41,212 nucleotides of DNA from Dimorphilus gyrociliatus (Eukaryota > Annelida > Polychaeta > Dinophilidae). Below the pieces are notes generated by a model. That model did no database searches, had not been told where the DNA came from, and worked only from the letters and a program-made list of their open reading frames with translations. Made by a program: the position numbers and the translations under genes. The stretch spans positions 4,471,855 through 4,513,066 of the forward strand of contig CAJFCJ010000005.1 in assembly GCA_904063045.1 (NCBI GenBank), in the 5' to 3' direction. This document shows positions 21,198-35,339 of the stretch, in pieces. Every line of letters begins with the position of its first letter. Positions within the stretch are counted from its first letter, which is position 1.

Positions 21198-21545
21198 NNN
21201 NNNNNNNNNNNNNNNNNNNNNNNNNNNNNNNNNNNNNNNNNNNNNNNNNNNNNNNNNNNNNNNNNNNNNNNNNNNNNNNNNNNNNNNNNNNNNNNNNNNN
21301 NNNNNNNNNNNNNNNNNNNNNNNNNNNNNNNNNNNNNNNNNNNNNNNNNNNNNNNNNNNNNNNNNNNNNNNNNNNNNNNNNNNNNNNNNNNNNNNNNNNN
21401 NNNNNNNNNNNNNNNNNNNNNNNNNNNNNNNNNNNNNNNNNNNNNNNNNNNNNNNNNNNNNNNNNNNNNNNNNNNNNNNNNNNNNNNNNNNNNNNNNNNN
21501 NNNNNNNNNNNNNNNNNNNNNNNNNNNNNNNNNNNNNNNNNNNNN
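21198..21545. other. Assembly gap (348 N)
   Basis: A run of 348 ambiguous bases. The upstream exons of the plus-strand lectin-like gene very likely fall here. Confidence 0.99.
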
Positions 21546-21587
21546 AATGTTAAATAATTAAAAAATATTTTTTCTTTGTTTCAAAAG

Positions 21588-22580
21588 ATGATATTAAAAA
21601 TACTCAAATTGCTGTTGAACATTCAAAATTTGAATCTTTACAAAGACAGCTCTGCAATCTTGATAATAAAAATTCTGGAATTGGAGTTTATCAAGTTTAC
21701 AATTGTTCATATGTTGGTGATAGAGTATCTTTTTATCAAATTAGCAATGGAAGAGTTTTTGACATTTGTGAATTATATGTTTTCGGTGAAAAACAACCTT
21801 ACAATTCAAAAGGTCAAGGTCAGAAAAACTTGTTATGTTTGTTAATCTTATACCATATCTTTCACAGACCTAGGTAATATCATTATGGCCAGAAAAGGAT
21901 TTTCAAAATCTTCAACAGATATAATATTAAATTCTTATTGCAATTTCATTTCAAATGATCAATACATTCAATTTCCTAATACTCATAGAATAATTGCAAT
22001 TAGTTTTACCCTAATAAAATCAGTACACTTCACTTCCGCTTTAGAAATTTATGGAATAAGTGAAAATACAAAAAAATTATGCATCTCAGTTAAATATAAT
22101 ATGCAAATTGAAACACCAACAATATCTACATTTGTCTGCAAAAGTGAAATAATTGCAAAATATATTCGAATTTATTCATCTGATATCAATTTTAAAATTT
22201 GCAAATATTCTCTGATTAGTAAAGAAGAAATTCAGGCAAAAGGAAGTGAGTGTATGATTTATTTATTATATCATTTGCATATAATATAGATAAAATTTGC
22301 ATAAAATTCAGATAACTATAAATTGGAGAAAAGTTATAAGATATTAAAACCTACTTTCATTCACTCAAAACATAATACATCTTCTGTTGTTGATTGTTGG
22401 AAAAAATGTTGGAAGAGTTCCCTCTGCACAGATATATCATATTCAATAGAAACTAAAATATGTTTATTCAGTGAATTTGATATACTGGAATATTTTCAGA
22501 GTTTTTTTATGCAACATTCACAAAGTATTTCCATATTCTCACAAAATCCTGGTATCCAATTATCTCCATTATGCCTTTAA
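21588..22580 (+). CDS. Fucolectin/discoidin-like x2 plus PAN/Apple protein, 3' part (5' end in gap)
   Basis: Three exons (21588-21812 or -21818, 21868-22245, 22312-22580) join in phase and end at a TAA at 22578. Exon 1 encodes a fucolectin-type F5/8C domain end: QVYNCSYVGDRVSFYQI followed by FDICELYVFGE, matching the family's C-x-x-x-x-G-R-Y-V and L-C-E-V-x-V-x-G pattern. Exon 2 is a second, more divergent discoidin-like domain ending in IRIYSSDINFKICKYSL. Exon 3 carries a PAN/Apple motif (DCWKKCWKS, CTDISYSIETKICLF). Such proteins bind fucose or other glycans outside the cell. The gene converges on the giant minus-strand gene. No signal peptide is visible because the start is missing, and the GTCAAG donor of exon 1 is weak. 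Confidence 0.7.
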
Positions 22581-22686
22581 AGTTAATTATTTAAATATCA
22601 AAATACATTTCCAAAGTACAAAACTTCATTTATTCATTTAGACTCAAATAATGAATTTAATATTTTTCCAGTGTTTGTTAGTTCTA

Positions 22687-25600
22687 TTAAAATAATTTTT
22701 TCTTATTTTGAATAATGAAATATACAACGGAAATTATTAGAATAACTAATACAGTTGTTGCAGTAATAACTCCAATAATAACATAGCTTACAAAACCTTG
22801 CTGGAAAATGTCTGCCTGACTTGTGGTCACCATTTCAGAGAGATGGTTGGAATTGCTAGTTGAATCAAATTCCTCTGTAGTTGTATCAAATTTCTCTGTG
22901 CTTGATATTTCGTTTGTGGTTGTTAACAATTCAACTTCTTCATCTCCCTTTTCAATGAAAACATAAAATGTTGCTGTGCTTGAGCAAGGACTACTTGATC
23001 TATCTGATACAATAATATAGCTTTTAAATTGTCCAATAGGAAGGGGATATTGAATTGTTACAATTTCATTAGAATTCTCTTTCACACCTAATATATCCAA
23101 ATCTTCGGTTTGTTTAATGCTAAAAATCATATCTCCTTCCAAACCAGAATCAGAATCAACAGCCTCAATTCTTGTCACAAGAAATCCCAGTGGAACTGTA
23201 GAATTAAGAAGTATTTTATCATTGGAATGAGGTTGATTTATCATTGAACACTCATTTACATCAGCCACATTGATAGTAATTTCTGTTGAAGAAGATAATG
23301 CTTCTACTGTATTCTCAATTGCCATCACTTTTACATTGTATTTACCAGGTGTAAACTTTCCATTTGATCTTATAATTCCTAAAGTTTCATCTAGGGTTAC
23401 TGCAATTTCTGAAGAAATTAGATTATAAAATATTCCTTGAACTGATCCTACATCTGTGTCATTTGCTTGAATTTGCAAAATGTACTCATTCATATGTATA
23501 AATTCATCAACTTCCACTACATATTTATCCTTCAGAAACACTGGAGGCACCAGTTAGGTTCAGCTCTCTCAGAACAATTTTTTCCCTGATAATCTTTTCT
23601 ACACTGACAGATATTTGGTGCTATACAGACACCATTTCCAGAACAATTTGATTGATTGTTACATAATGCTTCTGAGCAGGTTTCTCCAAACCAATGTTCA
23701 TTACAAGAACAATGATCAAATGATATACATTTCCCATGACCAGAGCAATAATTCAAAGATTCACATGAGAATTCAGAACAGTCCATTCCCTTGAATCCTG
23801 GATTACATTTGCACTCTTGAGCTGATATACAAATTCCATTTGTAGAACAAGGTGGATCACATACTGGATCACTACAAGTCTTCCAGTGTAACCATCATCA
23901 CAAATACACTCTTTTTGTTTTACATATTCCATGATCACTACAATTGTCCAAATGAGGACAATTTATCATTGAATCACATAATTCACCTTCAAATCCATCA
24001 ATACAAATACATTGGTCAGGATTTATACATTCTCCATTTAAAGAACATTGATTTTTGCAAATTGGTATAGAGCAAGACTCTTCTTGCCAACCTTCCTTGC
24101 AGAAACAAATGTCAAAACCTATACAAGATCCATGATTTGAACAATAATTTAAATTTTCACAACTAAACAATGAACAAATGTCTCCTGTATATCCCATGTT
24201 GCATTTACATTTATTATGGTCAATGCACACACCATTTTGGGAACATCCTCTTGAACAAATTGCCTTTTCTGAACAATTGTTTGATGTCCATCCTTCTTCA
24301 CATTCACAAATTCCAGTTTTCACGCACACTCCTCTTGATGAGCAATTATTTTTGCAAAATGCTTCAATCTCACAAGTTGATCCTTCAAAACCTTTAAAAC
24401 AAGAACAAAATCCACCAGAGCAATTTCCATTAATACATTCCCCACAAACACCAATTTCACAATATTCTCCTGACCAACCATCAATGCAAATACATCCTTT
24501 TTCTTGGCAAACACCCCTATTATAACACTGATTTTTGCATTGTTTAGAAGTCAGAACACCTTGCTTGGCTATTGTTGGATCATTTGTAAGTATTACATCA
24601 TAGATACATTTTATTTTGTCATCATCATCAACCTCATTGGCTTGGCATAATTTTGAGGCCATGTCAATTTTTGTTTGTGAGAAGTTCTGAAGATTATATA
24701 TTGGCTGATGCGATGTGGTTGTATAGCTGGAATCCATTATGTCATCTTTGTGGAAGTTTGAAATGTTATTTAACCAAGATTTATATAATCCTCCATTTTG
24801 ATTAAATGTATCAACCATTCTCCATGATTCTACAAAATCAATGTGTGATGAATAGTTTTGTCCATTTGGTCCTCGAAATCATCATTTTCATCATCATTCA
24901 TTACTCCACATAAACCTGAAGTTTGATTAAACATATCTTTATCAGCAATAATTGAAATGCTTAGATATTGTCTTTTCATTTTATCACTGAATGATGTAAT
25001 GACTGAAATTGATGACCCACTATTTAATTTCATGGATATGATAAGAATTGTTGGATCATCTCCATTAAGAATTGAGATTTTGGAGAAATATCTACTCGAA
25101 TTGAGCTGTTGTCAAATTTTAATGAATGATTGCTTTCCAAGTTGCCAATGAGACTTCCATCTATCCTTAAGAATGGATATTCACCAACAGTTACATCTCT
25201 CCTAGTGGACAATGTAAGAATAGATGACTCACCAACTTTCAATGCAATTGCTCCTATAAATGATGTTGTTTTATGTGCAAAGAATCTGTATTGATAAGAG
25301 AGAGAAGATGAAATACATCCCCAAAATTGACCAATTCCAAAATAGTCAAAGGACCTGCCATCAAGTGTTTCTAAATGTGGATCACCCCAAGTAATTCTTG
25401 GTCTTCGTATTTCACAAGCAGTACCAAACCATAGATGATGACATTTGCATCTGGATTGACAATTTTCAGCACTAATACAGTCACCATGTCCACTGCAAGT
25501 ATTGGAAGGATAACAAATAGGTTGTTTACATTCTTTACCTTTTCTTTGATGCACACAAAAACCATTTATGCCACATTGACTCCTACACTTGCATTCACCC

Positions 25601-28600
25601 GTTGGTGATCTCCTTACAATGGTATTTGCTGAACATCTTGAGCAAGGCTCACAGTAGCATAAACCATTTACCAATCTTGATAAAGTGCCATCTGGGCAGG
25701 TACAAGGACAACCAGTATTTGAATTGTATAAATGTTTAGCTGATCCATCAGAACAACAAAGACAATCTCCATCATTAATTTTATAGCTGTGTTCCCTCTT
25801 TCCTTGTGAGCATTTACAAGAGCAAATGCAATCCTTTGTTAGTGGGTGTGTGTAACCAAAAGAAATGTCATTATTGACAAAACAATTACATATATTATAC
25901 AATCTTCTATATCTTCTATTGTAGATTTCACATTGGCTATAACATGGGAAAAGTATTTTATTATATTAAAGCTTTTTTACAATGTAAAAATTTACCTTCC
26001 AATTATTAAATGATTGGTGTGATATTCTTGATAAAAAATATCTTTTTTATTATTAAATGAGAAAATTTCACCTGATATTTTCATTTGTTTAAAATTGACA
26101 GTTGATGTAATGGGTTTCATCATATCTTTACAGATATTACTATTAGCATATCCACCTTTTATTTCTAATTCTTTGGTAAGATTCATTGATATTTTTACAG
26201 GAAGATTTTCTCTAGATTTCAATTTCTTTACAACTATATCTGGTTTTTTAATTTTTGCATATTTAATCATTTTTACATTTAAAGGAAAGTGACACTGTAC
26301 TTACTAGCAAGCCAGTTGCTAACTGAATTCAGCTGACCATTTGAATGGAAATATTTTTTATGATTTAATTGTGTCTTGGAATTTGTAATCCTTTTGTACA
26401 AAGGCCACTTAAGTGATAATTGCATTATAAATGGAATATTTAAATCACCATAGCCAGATGAATGTAATTTTGTGTGACATATATTTCTTTTTCTTTCCAC
26501 AGTAGTTTTATAGTTGTCAATGTTTTCTTTATCATAATATATGAAACTGCTATTCATTATACTTGAAAATATACATTGGTCAGATGATAAGTTAACTATA
26601 CTTCTATATTCCATCTTTGATTCACCAACTGATAAATTTGAGATGGTTATCAAACCAGGAAAATAGTATCCATTAATTTCATAGTAAAATAGATGTTCAT
26701 ATGATCTGCGGTCAATAGATGATAAAATATTATTTTTTAGTGTGGTATGTGTATTTCTTTTTGTAGAAAATGTAAATTTAACATCCACATCAGAATTGAC
26801 TGAAAATGAAGGTTTTATATAGTTTATGCCGGAAATTGGGGTAATTTTTGTCTCAATTGTTGTCTGAATTATTGAATTATATTTAGCAGCAATTGAAAGT
26901 TTAAGATTTGAATTCTGTCAAAGTGATAAATAAGATTAGTTTATAGAGAAATTTAAGTATTTGCAATGTTTGAACTTACATCTTCTCTTACAGCAGGAAA
27001 ATTTCCCTGTATTATTGTTGAAGAACTAAGTGAAGTAATTTTCCTTGATTTCACTGTCAGTTTTTCAATATCATCATAAATAACTTCATCTATCATCATA
27101 TTTTTTGAAAGCAATTCTAAATTTATCATTTCTATTGCTTTCCAGCCATTTAAAAGGGATTTTGAATTTAGGACATAACCTAAGGATGGACCTGTTTTCT
27201 TACCAATTATTAATTTACCTTCAGTCATTCTTTCATCATTCTTTAAGTAATGCAACTTTTTCTTATCATTTACACTATATGTACTTGTACAATCAAGCTG
27301 AGAGTTTAGAACTTTTAAATGACTTATATTTTCATTTTCCAACACATTTTGAGAACAGTCAACCAATTCAGTTTCAACAAAGAGGTCTCTATTGGTATTT
27401 TTTCTAAATTTAACAATTCTTTCCAAAAAATAAGAATAATTTTCAACAGATACTGCATCTCCTATTGCAAAGTTACTATTCTCTTGAACCATTATGTAAT
27501 AAGACCATAAAGATTTACTCCTATACAGATATTCTTCACCAAAACATTTCACTGTTTTCTGTTTGCTAATAATTCTTGTTTGATGATTCAATTGAAGGAA
27601 ATTCAAAATATAATTCTCATTAGTACTTAGCATTTTCCTTGAGTTGGAATTATCTGAATCAGAAAATTGACCATCAGCTTTAAAATGAGCATATTTAAAA
27701 ATATCTAATGGATTAACAGCATATCCAATCAAGATTTCATAATTCAATAGAGAATCCATTTTATGGGTAATTTTATGATGTAATCCCTTTGAATTCTTAC
27801 TTATCATAATATTTCCAATTTTAAGTGATAAGCTGTTTCCTTCCAAGATATATATGTCATATTCATCATTTAAATCTCCATGTAATAATTCTTCACTACT
27901 GCATTTATATAAAATTGATGTTGATGGTATTTCAATAACATTTTCATGAAACTGAATATTTATTAATCTTTCTTCAGATAATAAATTTGGTGTTGGAAAA
28001 CCTTCTTTACATTTTTCTTCATTCCATATTTTACAACCAGTAGAGGTTTCTTTAAAGCAATTGATAATATCCTGGCATTGTTCACAAAAATAATTGTTAG
28101 TGTTTGAACAATGGTGTTTTTGACAGTTATGTGTTATAATTTGATTTGAACAGGAATTTGGTTCTATAGTTAAACAATTCCAATAGAACCAATGAGGACA
28201 TGCTCTATTAGGTTTATCTGCTAACCCTGGAATACACCTTTCAGTAGTATCACACCATCCACACCCTTCTCTTTGTGTGCATTGTTTACAAGATGTAAAG
28301 CGAGGACAAATTGAGATAGAACATCTCCTACCATACCATCCAGGATTGCACCTACATATATTTGGCCCTACACAAGTTCCATGATTTGTACAATATCCAA
28401 CATCTTCACAAGTGAATAATGAACAGTCATGGTGGGTCCATCCTGATTCACAGGAACAGGTTGTTCCATAACAAATTCCTCTTTTAAAACAATTATTAGT
28501 ACAGAGACCAAATTTAATCTCCCTACAAACAAAGGGTTTAATGATATCATTTCTGCTATAATTACCAATTCTTGAATAGTACTGTTGTGAGTCAGCAGCA

Positions 28601-31600
28601 TCCCATATATCAGCTGTCATGTGAGCATTATTACCATCAGTATATGTAAGTGTATTTTGTATATCTCTATTTCTTATTAGAAAGTCTCTTGTTAAAAGCA
28701 TAGACATGTTTGAAAAACACCAATTTGCAGCATCGTTAAATGATAAAGGACCAAAATGAAAATAGAAGCAATATTGTTGTATATATTTCCAGCCCTTAAA
28801 TCCACAAAAATTGTTAACTTTAGTATTGGTTGGTATTTTCTCTGAAATTGGGGAATAGTCAATCAATTTTAAAGATGAATCATGTCTTCCATCAAATATT
28901 CTATTATGAATATTGCTGTGAAGTGTTTTACCCCACCAATTATTTGAACAATTATTAGAAATTAAACCACAGGTATTTGACAGACAAGCAATTTGGAATG
29001 TTGTTACATCATCATCTAAAATATTCTCATTAATTTGAATATTTTCTGCAGATGTAGAAATGATCTCTGCTTTGCCAGAACTTCCTGTATTGATATGAAA
29101 TGTACTATCTTGAATTTGTATAATGCCTTCAGTAGTATTTTGAGAAAGATGAAAGATTAGATTATTAGCAGCTCTATTTTTATAAAATATACACTGAGTT
29201 ATAAATGTATTTGTATTGATAATTCTAATAAAATTTATATTGCTTGAGCATTCTCCAAAATAATTTTGGTGTAAAATAACAGAAAATTTCTCCATATTAG
29301 AATTATGAATATACAATATTTGGCCAGAATTCCAATGGAAATTACTTTGAACTATAACTATTCTTTGTTTATCCAGAAAAGAATAGACATTATTATAAAT
29401 ATGAATATTAATTGCACTTGAACTGCAATATTGAAATTTTAAATTTTTCATAAAAACTCTTGAACGTCTGCCTTTAACATCTATTACATTGCTAGATTTA
29501 GTAAATTTTACATTTTCAACATGTATATAAGTTTTATGATTTAATGTCTGATCAAAAATGTTGATAGATTCTCTAGATTTGATAAAATTACTATTAACCA
29601 CTTTCAATTCTGAATTATCTGTTTCTTTTTCACAATACACATAAGATGGTTCTCCAAAACTAACACAACTGCTATATCTCAAAAGCAAATGAATGAGAAT
29701 CCTAAATTTTTTATTATGTAGATTTCTAATAGGAATATCATGAATTTGTATATAATTTCTGGAATGATCCTCAAACATGTATTGTAGCTGCTCATTAGGT
29801 CCAATGACATTGACAATATGCTGTTCAATGTCACCTGACCAAAAGTATCGGTAGAAACAATAATTCTTATTAAATTGAAGATTTTTATGCTCAATTTCTA
29901 TCCAATTTCTGTTTGATATAAAAGGCCAATTAAATTTGAAGGCCAGAACAAACTCAAATCTGCTTTTCAATAATTCAAAAATGTGTGAACATCTAGAACT
30001 GGTTTTATTCTGAAAAATTTGAATATCTTCATCATCTACTGTATAATTCAATTTGAGACCACAATGCTCTATTTTTGTCATACTATTGCAGATTTTATCT
30101 AAAAATATAAAGAATAACAATTAGTTCTATTATTCAATTTTTTATCTTTTTATAAACTGAAAACCTGGCCTTTGAACTGCTGAGAAGAGAAGTCTTAACT
30201 TTCGAGCAGAAATATAATTTAATTGTATTCTTGCTTTTTCTTCATACATGTAAAACTTGTCCTTTTTGTTTAAAAAAAAATAGCTAGTTGAGATTATTTA
30301 TAGACCTAGAAATAAAAACACTATTTTACCTTGTCTTGATTTAAAAAGTATGGATTGCCATGTGTTGGATATATCTTAATAAATTCAGATCTAATTGAAC
30401 CAAAAAGTACCTCTCCTCTAATAATATAACCATGGGGAACCAAAATATTTACTGAACATCCACCAGAAAAAAAATTAAACCAACTTGTATCAAACCACAG
30501 AGGCTTATCTTTCAGTTTATAAATATTACTTTTAGCAGAACATAGAGAAATTGGAGACCATATTGCTTGGCTTATTGAATATGGTTTTTTCTCCTGATTT
30601 CCATATCTTTCTATTTCAATTGCCTTAAAAATATTTTCAAAATGACTATTTTCAATCATAAGGTTCCTTATTGTGCCAATTATACTAATCCCCAGACCTT
30701 TGTACATAGACAAAGATTTAACCCATACATTTGAAATTGTTACAACTGGATTATTCTCAACTGCCAGAATGGATACACCAATAGATTTTGACACAAAGAC
30801 TGAATCTTTGATAAACACTTCTTTATTAGATACTAAAATCAGACTAACACCTTCAATGTACACATTTTGAATATTATTTGAAACACCTTTTAGACTAATC
30901 AAACTAGTTGTATCTTCTTTTTCAGTTGAACATCGAAAATTTAGATCATAAGCCTCTGTCCGATTGTTTGATACTTTTTGGCATTTGGACAGTTCTGGAG
31001 CATTGAAGCAATCTAGTATTAGTGAATTCTTGCTAGACGAATAATAATTTTGTCTAAGTATGAAATAAGCTAATAGGAAAAAAGTTTAGTTTATTGACAA
31101 TTAATCAGAAACACTACACTTACCCGAATGGGCATGTCTATGAAAATGATTACATACCATATGATTTAGATGAACATACTCTTGAAATGTTGTCACATGG
31201 CTAAACTGAACGTATTTATCAACATTCAAAGCCAATCTGTCAAAGTATAATTTATATTTATTATACTTTGCAATGCTAATGTTTATAAACTGAGCTGTAG
31301 ATGTTGGGAAATATATTTCCCCTTTAACTATCAACTTTTTCCCCCAATTTATATTGATTGATGTATTTTGTGCTAGAATTATTAAATTTCCATTGATTAC
31401 AGTAGTGTCATCTACCAGAGTACTTCCATGTAGTACAATAGGACCTTCAACATAACCTTGTAAGATGGACACTTGTGTTGATTTGACTTCTTCAAAGTAC
31501 TTTAACATTGTCATATTACTGTTTGAGTAGCTTGGAGATAGATTAACTTTAATTAAAAGGCCATTTTCATTTCTATCATATAGTTTAGTATAAGGATTTT

Positions 31601-34570
31601 CAGTATTAATATAATTGTGCGTTACATCATATTTGCATAAATCACTTTCAATATTATCACTATCGCACAAAAATTGACAATCAATTTCATATTTAGTGTA
31701 TCTGTTATCAAAGATATTTTCTATTATTTTTGGATAAATTTCTCCTCTAATTACTATTGATGAAATTGCTATGTTCTCTGAAAACTCATTTCTGCTAATA
31801 TCAATTACAACATTTTTTCTATCAGGTTGCAGAAATTGAAAATCAACTGTTGAATCATACATTCTGTTATTTCTTATAACATTATTTGAAAATTCAAAAT
31901 TAGTATTCCTCAATATAACTTGAAAAGCAGATCTTGCTGTAGAATTCTTAATAAGATTATTCTTTACTAAAATATCATCTGTAGTTTCTTTTAAAGATAC
32001 AAACAGACTTTTTATTTGTATCAGAAAATTTGTGAAGCTAAAACAATTCAAAATTGTATTATTTTTTAATATTAAATTTGAATGTAGATTTGTAATTTCT
32101 ATCAGATTGTGTGCGGTTACGTTAAAAAAATGATTATTTGCTATAACCCAATTATTAGATTTACTCTGATAAGTCTTTTGATATATACTCATTCCAGTCA
32201 ATTTGATGAAAGAGTAGTCTCTCCAAAAGTTAGATGTTGGAAAGAAATTCTCAATCCAATTGTTTTTTATATTAATATTAGAAGGAACTGATCTTGAAGA
32301 AAAACTGAGAAGATTCTTCCTTACATTGATTATATAGTTTTGTTCAAAAGAGAAATTAGTGTTTGATATTTCAATACCAACATTCTGGAAGCTACCATCA
32401 ATGACATTGTCATATATGTTGACAAAATTGAAGCTTTGTATACGAATACTTCCTTTGATAATATTTTTAGTAATTTCAAAATGATTTGAGTATTGTTTCC
32501 ATCCATGTAGTTTTAAGACGCTCTTGGAAAAAAAAATTTTTGATATGTTTTAAAATGTTTTTAATGAGAGAAATATAAAAATGTTCTTACTCCATTAATC
32601 AAATTATCACTAATTGTTATATTTTGAACAGTGGAATATCTGAAGTTCAAATCAGCCTGGGTTGATTGCAAGGTATTATTTGTAATTGTAATTGAGAGTG
32701 ATTGTGAATAAAACTGCAGTCTTGAATTGATAAAATGACTTGAATGAATATTAAATTCTCCTGACAAACCATTTAATTTCATTCTAGTCTTGTTTGTTGT
32801 TATATTAACCAGTGTAATGCCCACGTCAATGTCTTCAACATAAAAACTCGTGTCTCTTAGAGTACTTGAGAGATAAAAGTTGGAGAATATACATTCACCT
32901 GCATCAAAAATTATTTTAGGATTTTAAATTGCTTAAAAACAATTTAGAAATGACATACTTCGAGAAATGGAATTAATTTTTAAGTTCATATTCCACTTTA
33001 TAGCATTATCATGTTTAGGTGAACAAGAAAGTAGAACACTTTGAAAATAACTAATTTTTCTGGTTTCGACAGAATATCCATGTTCGTCAGTCAATGAACA
33101 ATCCATTGAGGATGAATAGTAAAAATAAACTATATATAGTACTTGACCTTTGGGAGCAAGAAATGTCTGCAATTCCATTGTAGAAGCATTAAAAATTTAC
33201 AATTTTTCAAGATTACTGATTCATTCTTACCTTTTGAATTTTTTGTCTTTTTTGAAATGTATTTGCTATATTAACTGGATAGGACAAATCATGTTCATCA
33301 CATACATTGCAATCAACTTGATCCCAGCGCTTTAAATTATATTTTTTTGGGGATAGATGCATTGTCTTAAAATAAAGAGCATAGTGTCTATTTCCTATTT
33401 TGAACATATATAAGATATCAGAGTAAAATGTATGATATTTTTGGATTTTGCAAAACAGTCACTCACCTTCAGCAATAAAATTGTCAATTATTATCTTATT
33501 TCTTGTTACAATATATAGGCCATAATTATGATTATTTTCCAAAATTATTGACTTTAGATTGAGGTCTTCAGAATTGGATTGATTTTTAATGTATAAAGCA
33601 TCTCTGAATGGCGAATTCCGAATTTGAACTTTTCTTTATATTTTTAAAAAGATTTTTAAAAATGAACATAATTTATGAGAATTTATTGTTACAAACTCAA
33701 AATGACTGATTGTGGAATCTATTATAGAAAATGATGCTTTCTCACTCAGCAAATTGGAAATGTAAACATAATTTGAATTTCTAATCAGAATTCCATTTAT
33801 TATTTCAAGCTCTGGAGACCTAAATGTCCAAGTATTTTTCCAGATTTTTTTAATGTCACCTGTGTTTTTGTAAAGACAAAACAGTGTAGAGATTCTAAAA
33901 GTACAATAGAAAATATTACCAAATAGACAATCTGTTAAGTATTTTGAGAAGATATTGCATTGAATTTCAGTACAATATGAAGAATGTCCCGCATAGCCAT
34001 TTTGTAATCCTAAAGTTTGATTGACAAGCTAAAAAGTTAATATTATTATTTCTATTTTAAATTATACAAATTTATATCAAAAATCAATTTTTATTCAACA
34101 CCTCAATTGCGGTATTATGTGAACTTTCATCTGGCCAACAGATGTCTCTGAATTCATTTTTGTACTTGATCTGCAGTTGAAATCTGTCTAGTATTTCACT
34201 TACTTTATAAAGAACATCTTATTAATAGCATTAGAAAAAAACCTCTGTTTTTAAATGAAAATTGCACATTTGCCATTTCAGGGTTTTCTTCCACATTCAT
34301 AAAAATTTGATTATTATTTGATCCATTTATTGTCACGTTACCACCATTTACTTCAATATAACTTTGGTAGGTGAAAGTTAAATTGACCCCTGCATTAATG
34401 ACAAGAGAAGAGGGTCTAATTTTATCAATAATCCTATGATTTCCAGACAGAATCACTAGTTTCTTATTGTTGTATGCTGTATTGTAATCCAGGCAATTTA
34501 TGCAACAAAGATATGTTGATAGAAGAAATATAAGGCAATATTTCAATTGCGAAGTAGTTAATGATAACAT
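22687..34570 (-). CDS. Giant single-pass surface protein: beta-helix - C-type lectin - EGF - PSI - VWD - EGF array - cadherin x2 - TM
   Basis: Thirteen exons (34243-34570, 34102-34202, 33697-34028, 33467-33633, 33231-33394, 32959-33166, 32591-32898, 31124-32522, 30330-31069, 26980-30098, 26305-26914, 25996-26239, 22687-25936), about 3,650 residues. Order: signal peptide (start taken at 34570); Asn-rich parallel beta-helix repeats over most of 28830-33630; C-type lectin (28515-28805); two EGFs; a PSI domain (CGWC, about 28165-28310) and a second Cys-rich unit; Cys-rich and EGF modules; VWD (GDPHLETLDG at 25385 to SGLCGVMNDDENDD near 24880); about ten EGFs of the GxCxCxxGW type; two cadherin repeats (PPVF start, NVADVNE); a Thr/Ser stalk; one TM helix (about 22705-22790); and a tail ending KKKLF. 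It should act in adhesion or recognition. The last exon needs five one-base corrections in A-runs (25078, 24856, 23912, 23881, 23554). Splicing 30330 to 30098 is out of phase by one base. Alternative: two genes split near 30100, but no ATG or signal peptide starts there. Confidence 0.75.
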
Positions 34571-35339
34571 TTCCCAGTCAAGATCCAAATAGTGTTAATA
34601 ATGTTTCTCAAGTCTAAAGAGGAAGTGAAATTAACAAAATAGTAGAGCAAAATCCTATAAAGTGAAAGATATATAAATAAATTTTTATTGTTAATTGTAC
34701 AATCATAATTTAGGCCTAACAATAAAACCCAGTCTAAATAGTATAAAATTGCAATATATGAATAGAAAAGCTGAATGAAGTATTTGAATATGTAATTCAC
34801 ATATCACGTGATCATCATTCTTAAGGCAAGGGTAAATATGACTTCCGTCTGATGTCAAATATATCTTTTTAGAATTGCATTACGAATTTTCATTAGCAAT
34901 TTTGTTACAATTTTAGTTTTGTTTCCAATGTTTCTCACTCACACTGTTCAGTTGCATTTGTTTCTTATACAGTACAAGGAACTCTTTGTCAGACAATCAA
35001 ACAGGTATATTCTCATTGATTATCTTTTTGCACACTTAAAGAAAAGAAAGGAATTACAAATCAAAACCTACTTTTCTGCTCCTAACCATTTTTTAATCAG
35101 AAATCTCTCTTTCAAAAGTCTCGCTTGGGGAAGTTTTTTGTCGGCCACGAATTCTCTTAATCATTTTTGGGAGAAAAAACATTTTTTTCTTTTTTTAATT
35201 TCAGAAATATGACTTGTTTAGTAAAGGAGGCCTATTTTTAATTGGGGCATAAATAGCTACTTACTATTTTTTAATAACATATTATGTAATCTACAGTTTG
35301 AATATTTATAATTTGAACTCTTAGCATTTAGTACAGTTG
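34571..35339. promoter_or_regulatory. Presumed promoter region of the giant gene, with TCACGTGA box at 34804-34811
   Basis: The palindromic E-box TCACGTGA lies about 235 bp upstream of the presumed start codon. Such sites bind bHLH-ZIP factors (USF, MITF/TFEB). Further right, around 35080-35150, is a sequence similar to the right half of the MITE at 9997-10203 (CTCCTAACCATTTTTTAATC and a degraded terminus). The plus-strand frame at 34919-35212 covers this relic and has no recognisable domain. Confidence 0.45.

Noticed and set aside
34919-35212. Plus-strand frame of 97 codons as a gene
   Set aside because: It has no domain, lies over sequence resembling a degraded MITE half, and has no splice or start context.
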